A DNA stretch of 64,000 nucleotides from Methylobacterium brachiatum (GTDB lineage Bacteria > Pseudomonadota > Alphaproteobacteria > Rhizobiales > Beijerinckiaceae): positions 1-64,000 of the forward strand of contig NZ_JAJALK010000024.1 in NCBI RefSeq assembly GCF_020523825.1, written 5' to 3'. A model generated the notes under the pieces. That model made no database searches and was not told the DNA's origin. It saw only the letters and a list, made by a program, of their open reading frames with translations. The translations under genes were made by a program, and so were the position numbers. Positions 16,389 through 25,475 of the stretch are shown here, in pieces (position 1 is the first letter of the stretch; each line of letters starts with the position of its first letter).

Positions 16389-16757
16389 TCAGATGCCGAC
16401 GCTCGCCGCGCCCGCCTCCGCGGCCTGGCTGACGGTCGCGCCGTTGCGCAACGCCATCGCGATCGCGGTCGAGGCCGTGTCGACCGCGCCGGCGCGGTCC
16501 TCGCCGTAATCGTACATGCTGTTGGTCTGCGAGCCCAACCGGGCGTGGAAATTGTCGGGAAAGCTCTTGTCCATCCGCTGCTTCAGCAGGTTGGTCGCCG
16601 CATGATAATCGCCCTCGAAGCCCGCCGATTGATAGGCGGAACCGGTCTCGAAGGTGCCGCCCTCCCGATCGGCGGCAGCTTTGCGGTTCTTGTGGTCGAT
16701 CGTCTGCGAGAACAGGAAGCCGATAACCTTGGCCATAAGCCATCTGACGGTGTTCAT
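16389..16757 (-). CDS. Hypothetical protein
   Basis: A 122-aa protein from ATG 16757, preceded by GAGGA; a later ATG (MAKVIGF) is an alternative start. The N terminus is mildly hydrophobic (MAKVIGFLFSQTI). The rest is a soluble chain with YQSAGFEGDYHAATNLLKQR, a repeated Ala-rich helix (DTASTAIAMALRNGATVSQA) and no Cys. I recognise no domain. Codon use is normal for the region. Confidence 0.6.
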   Translation of the reverse strand: MNTVRWLMAKVIGFLFSQTIDHKNRKAAADREGGTFETGSAYQSAGFEGDYHAATNLLKQRMDKSFPDNFHARLGSQTNSMYDYGEDRAGAVDTASTAIAMALRNGATVSQAAEAGAASVGI

Positions 16758-16848
16758 CTCGGTCCTCGACGGTAGAAGTGGCGGAAGCACTTCGGTTCTG
16801 TACCACGCCTAGTCCGAAGACCGCGGATTTCTTCACGCGGATCCGGCC

Positions 16849-17091
16849 TCACCATCGCTCTTCGGCGATGAGCGCCCCGCTGCGGTCGAAGGTGCCCCGC
16901 CAGCCCTTGTCGTTCAGGCGGACGGTCACGCGGGTCTCGTCGGCATCCGCTCCGGACCCGGGTTTGATGCGGGCCTCGACCTGGCCGAGCCGCTCGTGGC
17001 GCTTGAGCGCGGCGACGCTGACGCCCAGGCGCAGCGCCAGCTCGCGGGGATCGACGATCCAATCGCCTTTGTGACCGAGATCGAGCCGCAC
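16849..17091 (-). CDS. Small protein resembling DUF6522
   Basis: An 80-aa protein with an N-terminal helix-turn-helix-like segment (DPRELALRLGVSVAALKRHE) and a C-terminal beta hairpin (ETRVTVRLNDKGWRGTFDRS) ending in AEERW. This arrangement, a short WXXI-D start, a predicted HTH and a closing hairpin, resembles the DUF6522 family of Methylobacterium and related genera. The assignment is from memory of the pattern and is tentative. A regulatory or DNA-binding role is possible but unproven. Confidence 0.55.
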   Translation of the reverse strand: MRLDLGHKGDWIVDPRELALRLGVSVAALKRHERLGQVEARIKPGSGADADETRVTVRLNDKGWRGTFDRSGALIAEERW

Positions 17092-17154
17092 GGAGCATCC
17101 TCCATCGACACGGCGCCGAGGTTAAAGCCGCCGGCCTCGGCCTGGAAGCCGGTT

Positions 17155-17499
17155 CTAGCGCCCGGCCGCGTGGCGGTGGCGGGGGCCCCTGTGGTGGGCG
17201 CGGCCCGGGTGACGCCTCGCCTTGATCCGGGGCGGCGGCGCAGCCGGTGATGCGACCGCCGGGACGCCGTCATGCTCGGCGATGACCTGGCGGGCGCGCT
17301 CGACGCTCATGTCGCAGGCGCTGGTCATGCCCTGAAGCGCGCCGAGGGCGCGGTTGTATTCGGGCAGGTTGGTGCATCCGGGGACGCCCCAGGCCCGGGC
17401 CGGGGTGGGACCTGCGAGGAGCGTCACCAGAGCCAGCAGGGCGGCGCCGGTCACGCGGGTCGCGGGCCCGTTCGGATCCGGATGGAGATGCGCGCCCAT
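17155..17499 (-). CDS. Exported small protein with His/Arg-rich tail
   Basis: A 114-aa protein from the ATG after GGGAGGTTTCC. A signal peptide-like segment (TGAALLALVTLLAGPTPARA) follows a somewhat long polar N terminus. The mature part contains a two-cysteine core (PGCTNLPEYNRALGALQGMT then SACDMSVERARQVIAEHDG), probably a helical pair closed by a disulfide, and ends with a His/Arg/Pro-rich tail that may bind metal. No family recognised. Confidence 0.6.
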   Translation of the reverse strand: MGAHLHPDPNGPATRVTGAALLALVTLLAGPTPARAWGVPGCTNLPEYNRALGALQGMTSACDMSVERARQVIAEHDGVPAVASPAAPPPRIKARRHPGRAHHRGPRHRHAAGR

Positions 17500-17660
17500 G
17501 GAAACCTCCCGACCCGTTCGCGAGGTCAACCCGCATCGCCCCGGTTGGTGCGATCGCGAGGACGTCGCGGGCTCGGCGCGAGCCCCGGTCGAAACGCGGT
17601 GACGGCCCGGCGCGGCTTCGGCGCCGCGTCGGACCGTCCTGTCTGCGGCTGGGCCGGCCT

Positions 17661-19310
<1,650 letters not shown>

Positions 19311-19394
19311 TCTCTTCTGTTGTCGTGCGGCCCCGAGGCGCGCCGGGGCGGGCGCCTCGAAGGGCTTGAGCAGCGTCGGAGGGGGCGGGAGCCC

Positions 19395-19691
19395 TTAGGC
19401 GACGACGCCCATGATGTCGGATTCCTTCATGATCAGGAGGTCCTGACCGTCGATCTTGACCTCGGTGCCGGACCACTTGCCGAACAGCACGCGATCGCCG
19501 GGCTTCACCTCCAGCGGATTGATCTTGCCGGCCTCGTCCCGGGCGCCGGGCCCGACGGCGACGACCTCGCCCTCCTGGGGCTTCTCCTTGACGGTATCGG
19601 GGATGATGATCCCGCCCTTGGTCTTCTCCTCGCCCTCGATGCGGCGTAGCACCACGCGGTCGTGCAGGGGGCGAAACTTCATGTGCGGCAT
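19395..19691 (-). CDS. groS: Co-chaperonin GroES (10 kDa)
   Basis: A 98-aa lid protein for the GroEL chamber. Family motifs are KFRPLHDRVVLRRIEGEEKT, the mobile loop GGIIIPDTVKEKPQEG, and VLFGKWSGTEVKIDG-DLLIMKESDIMGV. The start is the ATG at 19691 (an internal ATG three codons on, MKFRP, is the more common family start). It is first in the groS-groL operon, with CIRCE about 95 bases upstream. Confidence 0.98.
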   Translation of the reverse strand: MPHMKFRPLHDRVVLRRIEGEEKTKGGIIIPDTVKEKPQEGEVVAVGPGARDEAGKINPLEVKPGDRVLFGKWSGTEVKIDGQDLLIMKESDIMGVVA

Positions 19692-19787
19692 CCTGGTCGT
19701 CCCGCCTGGGGCCTCGCGTCGACATGACCGAGCCCGTGCGGGAAAGGCGGCGGCAGACCGAATCGCCTGCGCCGGATCGACCCTGTC

Positions 19788-19814
19788 TTAGCACTCAATA
19801 GACAAGAGTGCTAA
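19788..19814 (-). promoter_or_regulatory. CIRCE operator of groESL (HrcA binding site)
   Basis: The sequence is the perfect consensus inverted repeat TTAGCACTC-N9-GAGTGCTAA. It lies upstream of groS, where HrcA represses groESL at normal temperature. Confidence 0.97.
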
Positions 19815-20334
19815 CGCGTCTCACGGTCGATGCGCCGCGGAGGGTGATTTTCGAGCGGTTCGTCGCGTTCGGACAGATTGATATTCGAACGCGGTCGCGC
19901 GCTTCGATCCCGGTCCGGAGCTCGGAACCGGCATCCGTCCGGGTACGGCCGCGCAACGGGCGGCCTCAAGATCCGTATTGATACACCAGAATAACCGCGC
20001 GAAAAATCGCGCTTTACCGGCGCGCCGCACCGAATTTTCGTGCAACACATTTGACGATTGTGATTATCCCGTCGATGCGCTACAGATCATAAATCGATCT
20101 TTGGCCAGATATTCGGCCGTCTCGCCACAACAGGGCGAGCGCTCTGCATCTCTCCCAGTTTCGACGACCACGGACGGGCGCACGCTCAGGCACGCGCTCG
20201 CCCCCTTCGATCGTCCAGAGTTCGCGGCTCGCGCAGCGCAACGGCGGCAGGCCCTGGATCTTTGTTACAGCCTGGTGATCACGCCAGACCGGTCTCCGGT
20301 CTCCGCACCATGCTCTGAAGCAGTTGGAAGAGTT
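19815..20334. other. Divergent regulatory region and long cold-shock leader
   Basis: About 520 bases between groS and the cold-shock gene, with no gene seen. It is AT-richer than the surroundings at 19970-20110 (for example ATTGTGATTATCCCGTC near 20055), so the csp promoter is probably there. That would leave a 5' untranslated leader of around 200 bases or more, as in temperature-responsive cspA mRNAs. The leader structure was not computed. Confidence 0.45.
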
Positions 20335-20544
20335 ATGAGCATCGGCACCGTTAAGTGGTTCAACGAGACCAAGGGCTTCGGTTTCATCCAGCCTGACGAT
20401 GGCGGCAAGGACGTGTTCGTGCACATCTCGGCCGTCGAGCGCGCCGGCATGCGCAACCTGATCGAGGGTCAGAAGCTCTCCTACGAGCTGGAAACCGACC
20501 GTCGCAGCGGCAAGCAATCCGCCGGCAGCCTCCAGGCCGCCTGA
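20335..20544 (+). CDS. Cold-shock-domain protein (CspA family)
   Basis: A 69-aa single-domain nucleic-acid chaperone. RNP1 is KGFGFIQ (residues 13-19) and RNP2 is VFVHI (27-31), with the usual start MSIGTVKWFNETKGFG. It binds single-stranded RNA/DNA and melts RNA structure in the cytosol. The C terminus (TDRRSGKQSAGSLQAA) is typical of alphaproteobacterial members. A hairpin terminator follows within 30 bases. The long leader hints at post-transcriptional control. Confidence 0.95.
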   Translation: MSIGTVKWFNETKGFGFIQPDDGGKDVFVHISAVERAGMRNLIEGQKLSYELETDRRSGKQSAGSLQAA

Positions 20545-20573
20545 ACCTCGCGCCTCAACCGAGGACGCGTTTC

Positions 20574-20608
20574 GAAGCCGTTCCCAGTGTGGAGCGGCTT
20601 CTTCTGTT
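20574..20608 (+). terminator. Rho-independent terminator of the cold-shock gene
   Basis: GAAGCCG pairs with CGGCTTC across a 14-base loop, and a T-rich tail (TTCTGTTT) follows. It lies 29 bases after the csp stop codon. Confidence 0.75.
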
Positions 20609-20643
20609 TCTGATACGGGCGCTGCGGCGCGCGAGGAGTCTCC

Positions 20644-21006
20644 GTGGGTCAATTCAAAGAAACGCAGCTGTCTGATCGTCTCGAGGCCGGTGCCAAGGCC
20701 AAGGAAGAGCGGCTGGCCCAGTTCCGCGCGCGCCCCGCGGCGGACGATCCGGCCGTCCTCGCCCGCCAGGCCGAGCGTCAGGCCGTCGCCGAGGCCCGCG
20801 AGGTGCGGGTGAGCGAGCGGGAAGCCGCCCGCGCCGCCGCGGAGGCGGTCCGCGCCGCGGAAGCGCTCGCGGAGCAGGAGCGCGCGGCCGCCGAACTGGT
20901 CCGTCAGGCCGCCGAGAAGGTCGAGCGCCAGGCCGCCCTGGCCGCCGAGCAGAAGGCGACCCGCGACGCCCGCTTCGCCGCCCGCAAGGCCAAGGTGAAG
21001 CGGTAA
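20644..21006 (+). CDS. DUF6481 family coiled-coil protein
   Basis: A 120-aa highly charged helical protein with a GTG start after GAGGAG. It matches the DUF6481 pattern: FKETQLSDRLEAGAKAKEER near the N terminus, then continuous Ala/Glu/Arg/Lys heptads (REAARAAAEAVRAAEALAEQ) and a very basic C terminus (RDARFAARKAKVKR). These short proteins commonly sit near cold-shock genes in Rhizobiales, as here. Function is unknown; an RNA- or DNA-associated role is a guess from the charge. Confidence 0.8.
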   Translation: MGQFKETQLSDRLEAGAKAKEERLAQFRARPAADDPAVLARQAERQAVAEAREVRVSEREAARAAAEAVRAAEALAEQERAAAELVRQAAEKVERQAALAAEQKATRDARFAARKAKVKR

Positions 21007-21040
21007 GCACAGGGCGGAGCGCCGCCGACGCAGCTCTCCA

Positions 21041-22387
21041 TCACGCGCGCTCCGGCAGCCCCGCCGCAAAGAACCGGTTCGGCGGGCGCGGCAGGCCGAG
21101 ATGGTCGCGCAGGGTCGTGCCGGCATAGTCGCGCCGGAACAGGCCGCGCCGCTGCAGTTCCGGCACCAGCGTGTCGACCACGTCGTCGAGCCCCTGGGGC
21201 ACGAACGGGAACATCACGTTGAAGCCGTCGCAGCCGCGGCCCTCCAGCCATTCCTCCATCCGGTCCGCGACCTGCGTGGGCGTCCCCACGAAATGGAGCC
21301 CGGCATAGGCGCCGACCTTGCGGGCGAGGTCGCGCACGGTGGCGCCGGTCCGGCGGGCATAGTCCAGGATCTGCGCCTGGCTGGTCTTGCTGGCGTTGGT
21401 CTCAGGGATCTCGGGCAGGGGCGCGTCGAGATCGAAGCCGGAGGCGTCGACCCCGAGCCGCACCGACAGGTTGGCGAGCCCGCTGTCGGGATGGACCAGA
21501 TCGTCGAGGCGCGCCCGCTTGGCCTGCGCCTCGGCCTCGGTCTCGCCCAAGATCACCAGGGCGCCGGGCAGGATCTTCAGGTGGTCGGGATCGCGCCCCA
21601 GCGCGGGCATCCGGCCCTTCACGTCGGCATAGTAGGCCTGTGCGGCCTCCAGGGTGGGACTGGCGCCGAACACCATCTCGGCGGTTTCGGCCGCGATCTG
21701 CTTTCCGGCCTCGGAGGCGCCGGCCTGGACGATCACCGGCCAGCCCTGAACCGGCCGGGCGACGTTGAGCGGCCCCTTCACCGTCAGGAATTCGCCCCGG
21801 TGGTCGAGGACGTGCAGCTTGTCGGACTCGAAGAACAGGCCGCTCTCCGGATCCATCAGGAAGGCGTCGTCGGCCCAGGAATCCCACAGGCCGGTGACCA
21901 CGTCGTAGAACTCGCGCGCCCGGGCGTAGCGCACCGCGTGGTCGAGATGCGCGTCGCGGCCGAAATTCAGCGCCTCGTCCGGGTTGCCCGAGGTGACGAG
22001 GTTCCAGCCGGCCCGGCCCTTCGAGATGTGGTCGAGGGAGGCGAACTTCCGGGCCACATGGTAGGGTTCGTTGTAGGTGGTCGAGGCCGTGGCGATCAGG
22101 CCGATCCGCGACGTGAGCGCGGCGAGGGCCGGCAGCAGCGTCAGCGGGTCGAACGAGGTCACGGTGGCGGAGCGGCGCAGGGCCGCCATCGGCATGTTCA
22201 TCACCGCCAGATGGTCGGCCATGAAGAAGGCGTCGAACTTCGCCGCCTCCAACCGCCGGGCGAACTGCGCCAAGTGCTCGAAGTTGAAATTCGCGTCCGG
22301 GTAGCCGCCGGGATAGCGCCACCAGGCCGTGTGGATCCCGACTGGGCGCATGAACGCGCCGAGATGCAGCTGGCGGTCTCGACTCAT
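21041..22387 (-). CDS. FMN-dependent luciferase-like monooxygenase (NtaA/SnaA/DszA type)
   Basis: A 448-aa flavin monooxygenase of the NtaA/SnaA/DszA (class C) group, which use FMNH2 from a separate reductase and O2. Family features include LHLGAFMRPVGIHTAWWRYP at the start, FFMADHLAV, RKFASLDHISKGRAGWNLVT, GRAREFYDVVTGLWDSW-like core and QAGASEAGKQIAAETAEMVF. It heads the transport/oxidation cluster together with a cupin, a binding protein and a second monooxygenase on the same strand (19-base gap to the cupin gene). The substrate is probably an organosulfur or chelator compound, inferred. The reading frame is open upstream, but this ATG begins the conserved domain. Confidence 0.88.
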   Translation of the reverse strand: MSRDRQLHLGAFMRPVGIHTAWWRYPGGYPDANFNFEHLAQFARRLEAAKFDAFFMADHLAVMNMPMAALRRSATVTSFDPLTLLPALAALTSRIGLIATASTTYNEPYHVARKFASLDHISKGRAGWNLVTSGNPDEALNFGRDAHLDHAVRYARAREFYDVVTGLWDSWADDAFLMDPESGLFFESDKLHVLDHRGEFLTVKGPLNVARPVQGWPVIVQAGASEAGKQIAAETAEMVFGASPTLEAAQAYYADVKGRMPALGRDPDHLKILPGALVILGETEAEAQAKRARLDDLVHPDSGLANLSVRLGVDASGFDLDAPLPEIPETNASKTSQAQILDYARRTGATVRDLARKVGAYAGLHFVGTPTQVADRMEEWLEGRGCDGFNVMFPFVPQGLDDVVDTLVPELQRRGLFRRDYAGTTLRDHLGLPRPPNRFFAAGLPERA

Positions 22388-22406
22388 GGCGGCGCTCCGC
22401 GGGTCC

Positions 22407-22961
22407 TCACGGGTGCTTGTGGATCGGGTCGACCCAGTGGACCGCCTCGGGCCGCTCCACCGGCTCGACATCCGGGATGTTGACCACCACGGCCTCGTTG
22501 TCCGAGCGCACCAGCACGCAGTGCAGGGGCTCGTCCGTGGAGGCGTTGATCTCCTGGTGCGGCACATAGGGCGGCACGAAGATGAAGTCCCCCGGCCCGG
22601 CCTCGGCCACGTATTCGAGCCGCTCGCCCCAGCGCATCCGGGCGCGGCCGGAGACCACGTAGATCACGCTCTCCAGGGCGCCGTGATGGTGCACGCCGGT
22701 CTTGGCGTCGGGCTGGATCGCCACCGTGCCGGCCCAGATCTTCTGGGCGCCGACCCGGGCGGCGTTGACCGCCGCCTGCCGGAACATCCCCGGGGTCTGC
22801 GCGGTGTTGCTGTCGAGCTGGTCGCCCGGGATCACCCGCACGCCGTCATGCTTCCAGCGCGGCGCCCCCTCCCCTGCGGCATGGTCGTGATCGTGGCCGT
22901 GCGCGTCGTCATGGGCATGCGTGTGGCCGTCGCCGGTGTCGTGCATCGTCAGGACCTCCAT
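22407..22961 (-). CDS. Cupin protein with His-rich N-terminal tail
   Basis: A 184-aa single cupin. The first 35 residues hold about ten histidines (DGHTHAHDDAHGHDHDH), a likely metal-binding or metal-storage tail. The cupin core shows motif 1 as VHHHGALESVIYVVSGRARM and motif 2 as PGDFIFVPPYVPHQEINAS, giving the usual metal-ligand histidines. It is 16 bases downstream of the binding-protein gene and 19 bases upstream of the class C monooxygenase, so it belongs to the operon. It may be a small dioxygenase or an intermediate-handling protein; the substrate is not predictable. Confidence 0.85.
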   Translation of the reverse strand: MEVLTMHDTGDGHTHAHDDAHGHDHDHAAGEGAPRWKHDGVRVIPGDQLDSNTAQTPGMFRQAAVNAARVGAQKIWAGTVAIQPDAKTGVHHHGALESVIYVVSGRARMRWGERLEYVAEAGPGDFIFVPPYVPHQEINASTDEPLHCVLVRSDNEAVVVNIPDVEPVERPEAVHWVDPIHKHP

Positions 22962-22977
22962 CCGGGGGAGCGCCGCA

Positions 22978-23928
22978 TCATTGCACCGCCGCCGAGGCTT
23001 CGGACAGGGCTCGGGAGAATCCCGTGTCGAAGATCGCCGCCGCCTGCGGGGCGCGGGCCTTCGGGATCAGGCCGGCGCGGACATAGAGGTCGATGGTGCG
23101 CTGCTCGTCGGCGATCACGTCGGCGTCGATCGGCACGGTCCGGTAGCCGGCGCGGCCGAACCAGCGCAGCGGCACCGCCTCCGGCAGGCCGATCAGCTTC
23201 GACCAGACCTTCGCGTAGGGTGCCGGGTCCTTGAGCGCCCAGGCCCGGGCTCGGGCGAGGCGCGCGGCGAAATCGGCCAGCAGGGGCCGCTTGTCCGTCA
23301 GGGCGCTGTCGCGCGCCACCGTGAAGGTGAGGCCGGGAGTGATGCCGTTGCCGTCGCGGACCACCCGGGCCAGGCCGGCGAGTTCCGCCGTGGACGTGTA
23401 GGGCTCCCAGGTCGCCCAGGCCTCCACAGACCCGGAGGCGAGGGCGATCTTGGCATCCGCCGGGGGCAGGAAGCTGAACAGGACGCTGTCGAACGGCAGC
23501 CCCGCCTCCGCCAGGGCGGCCAGCACCACCTGGTGGCCGATGGAGCCGCGGTTGGTGGCGACGCGCTTGCCCTTGAGATCCGCCACGCTCCGGATCGGCG
23601 AATCGGGCGCCACCAGGATCGCCAGCCCGTCCTGCCGGTTGCGGAACGCCATGAACGCCTTCACGGGTGCCCCGGCGGCGGCCGCGAAGGTGAAGGGCGC
23701 GTCGCCGACCCCGCCGGCATCGATCGCCCCGGCGTTCAGCGCTTCGAGAAGCGGCGCGGCCGCCGGGAACTCGCTCCATTCCAGCCGGTAGGGCAGGCCG
23801 TCGAGGACGCCCGCCGCCTCCATCAGGGCGCGGGCATTGCCGCGCTGGTCGCCCATCCGCAGCACGTCCTCCGCCCGGGCCGGCCCGAGGGCCAGGAGGG
23901 CGACGAGGATCAGGATCGCGGCGCGCAT
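22978..23928 (-). CDS. Sulfonate/nitrate-type ABC transporter periplasmic binding protein (SsuA-like)
   Basis: A 316-aa exported protein: signal peptide MRAAILILVALLALGPARA-ED, then an SsuA/TauA/NrtA-type fold with RMGDQRGNARALMEAAGVLD, VGDAPFTFAAAAGAPVKAFM, LKGKRVATNRGSIGHQVVLA and AWATWEPYTSTAEL. It binds its ligand, probably an alkanesulfonate or related organosulfur compound, in the periplasm. The start codon overlaps the stop of the upstream SsuD-like gene by one base (TGATG). No permease or ATPase gene adjoins it, which is unusual; the transporter would have to be encoded elsewhere. Confidence 0.88.
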   Translation of the reverse strand: MRAAILILVALLALGPARAEDVLRMGDQRGNARALMEAAGVLDGLPYRLEWSEFPAAAPLLEALNAGAIDAGGVGDAPFTFAAAAGAPVKAFMAFRNRQDGLAILVAPDSPIRSVADLKGKRVATNRGSIGHQVVLAALAEAGLPFDSVLFSFLPPADAKIALASGSVEAWATWEPYTSTAELAGLARVVRDGNGITPGLTFTVARDSALTDKRPLLADFAARLARARAWALKDPAPYAKVWSKLIGLPEAVPLRWFGRAGYRTVPIDADVIADEQRTIDLYVRAGLIPKARAPQAAAIFDTGFSRALSEASAAVQ

Positions 23929-25025
23929 CAGGCGGCCTCGGCGGCGCGGCCGCGGGCCGCGAGCGCGGCCTTGAAGGCCGGCAGCAGCTCCCGGCCGTAC
24001 TGGATCGCGTCCTCCAGCGGATCGAAGCCGCGGATCAGGAAGGTGCGCACCCCGAGGTCGTGATAGTCGAGCAGCGCCTCGGCCACCTGCTCGGGCGTCC
24101 CGACCAGGGCGGTGGAATTGCCCGCCGCCCCGGTCTCGGCCGCGATGGCGGTGAACAGCCGCTTGTCGAGGCGCGAGCCCGCGGCCGCCGCCGCCAGCAG
24201 CCGGCGTGAGCCCTCGTTCTGCAGCGCGGCGGCCGCGCCGAGGCCCCGTGCCGCCCGGGCGGCGCGGGTCCGGGCCAGGATATCCTCCGCGCGAGCCCAG
24301 GCCCGCGCCTCGGTCTCGGCCAGGATCGGCCGGACCGACAGGCTGAAGCGCGGTTGGCGCCCATGCGGCGCGGCGGCGTCCCGGACCCGCCCGATCAGCT
24401 CCCGGACCTGGGCCTGGGTCTCGCCCCACAGGGCGTAGGTGTCGGCGTGGCGGCCGGCCACCGCCAGAGCCGCCGGCGAGGCGCCCCCGAAATAGACCGG
24501 GATTGAATCGACCGGCTTCACCTCGGAGAAGCCCCGCTCCACCCGGTAGAACGCGCCCGCGTAGTCGAACGGCGCCGCGGCGGTCCAGCTCTGGCGGGCA
24601 ATGTCGAGGAACTCACCGGTGCGGGCGTAGCGCTCGTCCTTGGTGAGGTGGTCGCCGTCCTGGGCGAGCTCCCGGTCGTCGCCGCCGCTGATCACGTGGA
24701 TCGCGACCCGGCCGCCGGTGAGCTGGTCCAACGTCGCGAATTGCCTGGCCGCCACGGTGGGCGCCGTGAAGCCGGTGCGGTGGGCGATCATCAGCCCGAG
24801 CCGCTCGGTGACGGTTGCGACCTGGGCGGCGAGCAGGAGGGCGTCCGGCGAGGTCGAATGGAACGCCACCAGCACCCGGTCGAACCCGCCCCATTCATGC
24901 GCCTGGGCCAGCAGCTTCAGGTAGTCCCGGTCGATCGCCGGACCTTGCGCCGGGTGGATCTCGGAGCTGTGGCGGGGAGCGACGAAGCCGATGAACTCGA
25001 CGGCCTCCGGGGGCAGCAGGCTCAT
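23928..25025 (-). CDS. FMNH2-dependent alkanesulfonate monooxygenase-like protein (SsuD-like)
   Basis: A 365-aa luciferase-family protein of the SsuD/LLM class. Recognisable blocks are AHEWGGFDRVLVAFHSTSPD, LMIAHRTGFTAPTVAARQFA, QLTGGRVAIHVISGGDDREL, DERYARTGEFLDI and IPVYFGGASPAALAVAGRHA, ending with GNSTALVGTPEQVAEALLDY. It would oxidise an organosulfonate to aldehyde and sulfite using reduced flavin. It is first in a four-gene minus-strand cluster. The frame is open upstream to 25187, but the ATG at 25025 begins the domain. Confidence 0.88.
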   Translation of the reverse strand: MSLLPPEAVEFIGFVAPRHSSEIHPAQGPAIDRDYLKLLAQAHEWGGFDRVLVAFHSTSPDALLLAAQVATVTERLGLMIAHRTGFTAPTVAARQFATLDQLTGGRVAIHVISGGDDRELAQDGDHLTKDERYARTGEFLDIARQSWTAAAPFDYAGAFYRVERGFSEVKPVDSIPVYFGGASPAALAVAGRHADTYALWGETQAQVRELIGRVRDAAAPHGRQPRFSLSVRPILAETEARAWARAEDILARTRAARAARGLGAAAALQNEGSRRLLAAAAAGSRLDKRLFTAIAAETGAAGNSTALVGTPEQVAEALLDYHDLGVRTFLIRGFDPLEDAIQYGRELLPAFKAALAARGRAAEAA

Positions 25026-25475
25026 GAAAATCTCCGTGTCGGGGCCGGCGCGGCGATGGCCACGGCAGACCATCGGGGCTGTCGCAAGGTTCGCGAAGGA
25101 GGCCGCGATGGTCCGCCCCGAGACGCGGAGCGTCAACGAAAGCGTCTTTCGAAAATTTGGAGAACGAAAGAATAAGTCCCGCCGCAACCCGGGAATACGA
25201 GAAGACCCTGCTCGTCAGCTGGTGGATCGCGAATGCTTTCGCGTTTCACGCATGCGCAGGCCCCCGGGCATCTCCCGACGGAAAGCAGAGCCGGGCCATC
25301 CACGAAAGACGCGGACCCGACGGCCACCCCGGGGCGTGCCGGCCGACGCACAGGATCACCATCGTCTGCGGGGCACCGCACGCGCGGGAAACGCCACCGT
25401 CCAGAACGGGAAAACCGGCCGGACCTTTCGGGGTCCGCCCGGTTTTTGTTTCGGTCCGTCCCGTCGCGGTCCGGC
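25026..25475. other. Intergenic region: SsuD-cluster promoter and desulfurase terminator
   Basis: About 450 bases with no gene seen. The right part contains the bidirectional hairpin at 25411-25445. The left part, with an AT-richer patch around 25135-25180 (GAAAGCGTCTTTCGAAAATT-type sequence), probably holds the promoter for the leftward monooxygenase cluster. Confidence 0.45.
25411..25445 (-). terminator. Terminator after the encapsulated cysteine desulfurase gene
   Basis: Read on the minus strand, CCGGGCGGACC pairs with GGTCCGGCCGG (one internal mismatch) around a CCGAAA loop and is followed by TTTT. It lies about 30 bases after the cysteine desulfurase stop. The plus strand also has a T run, so it may act in both directions. 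Confidence 0.8.
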
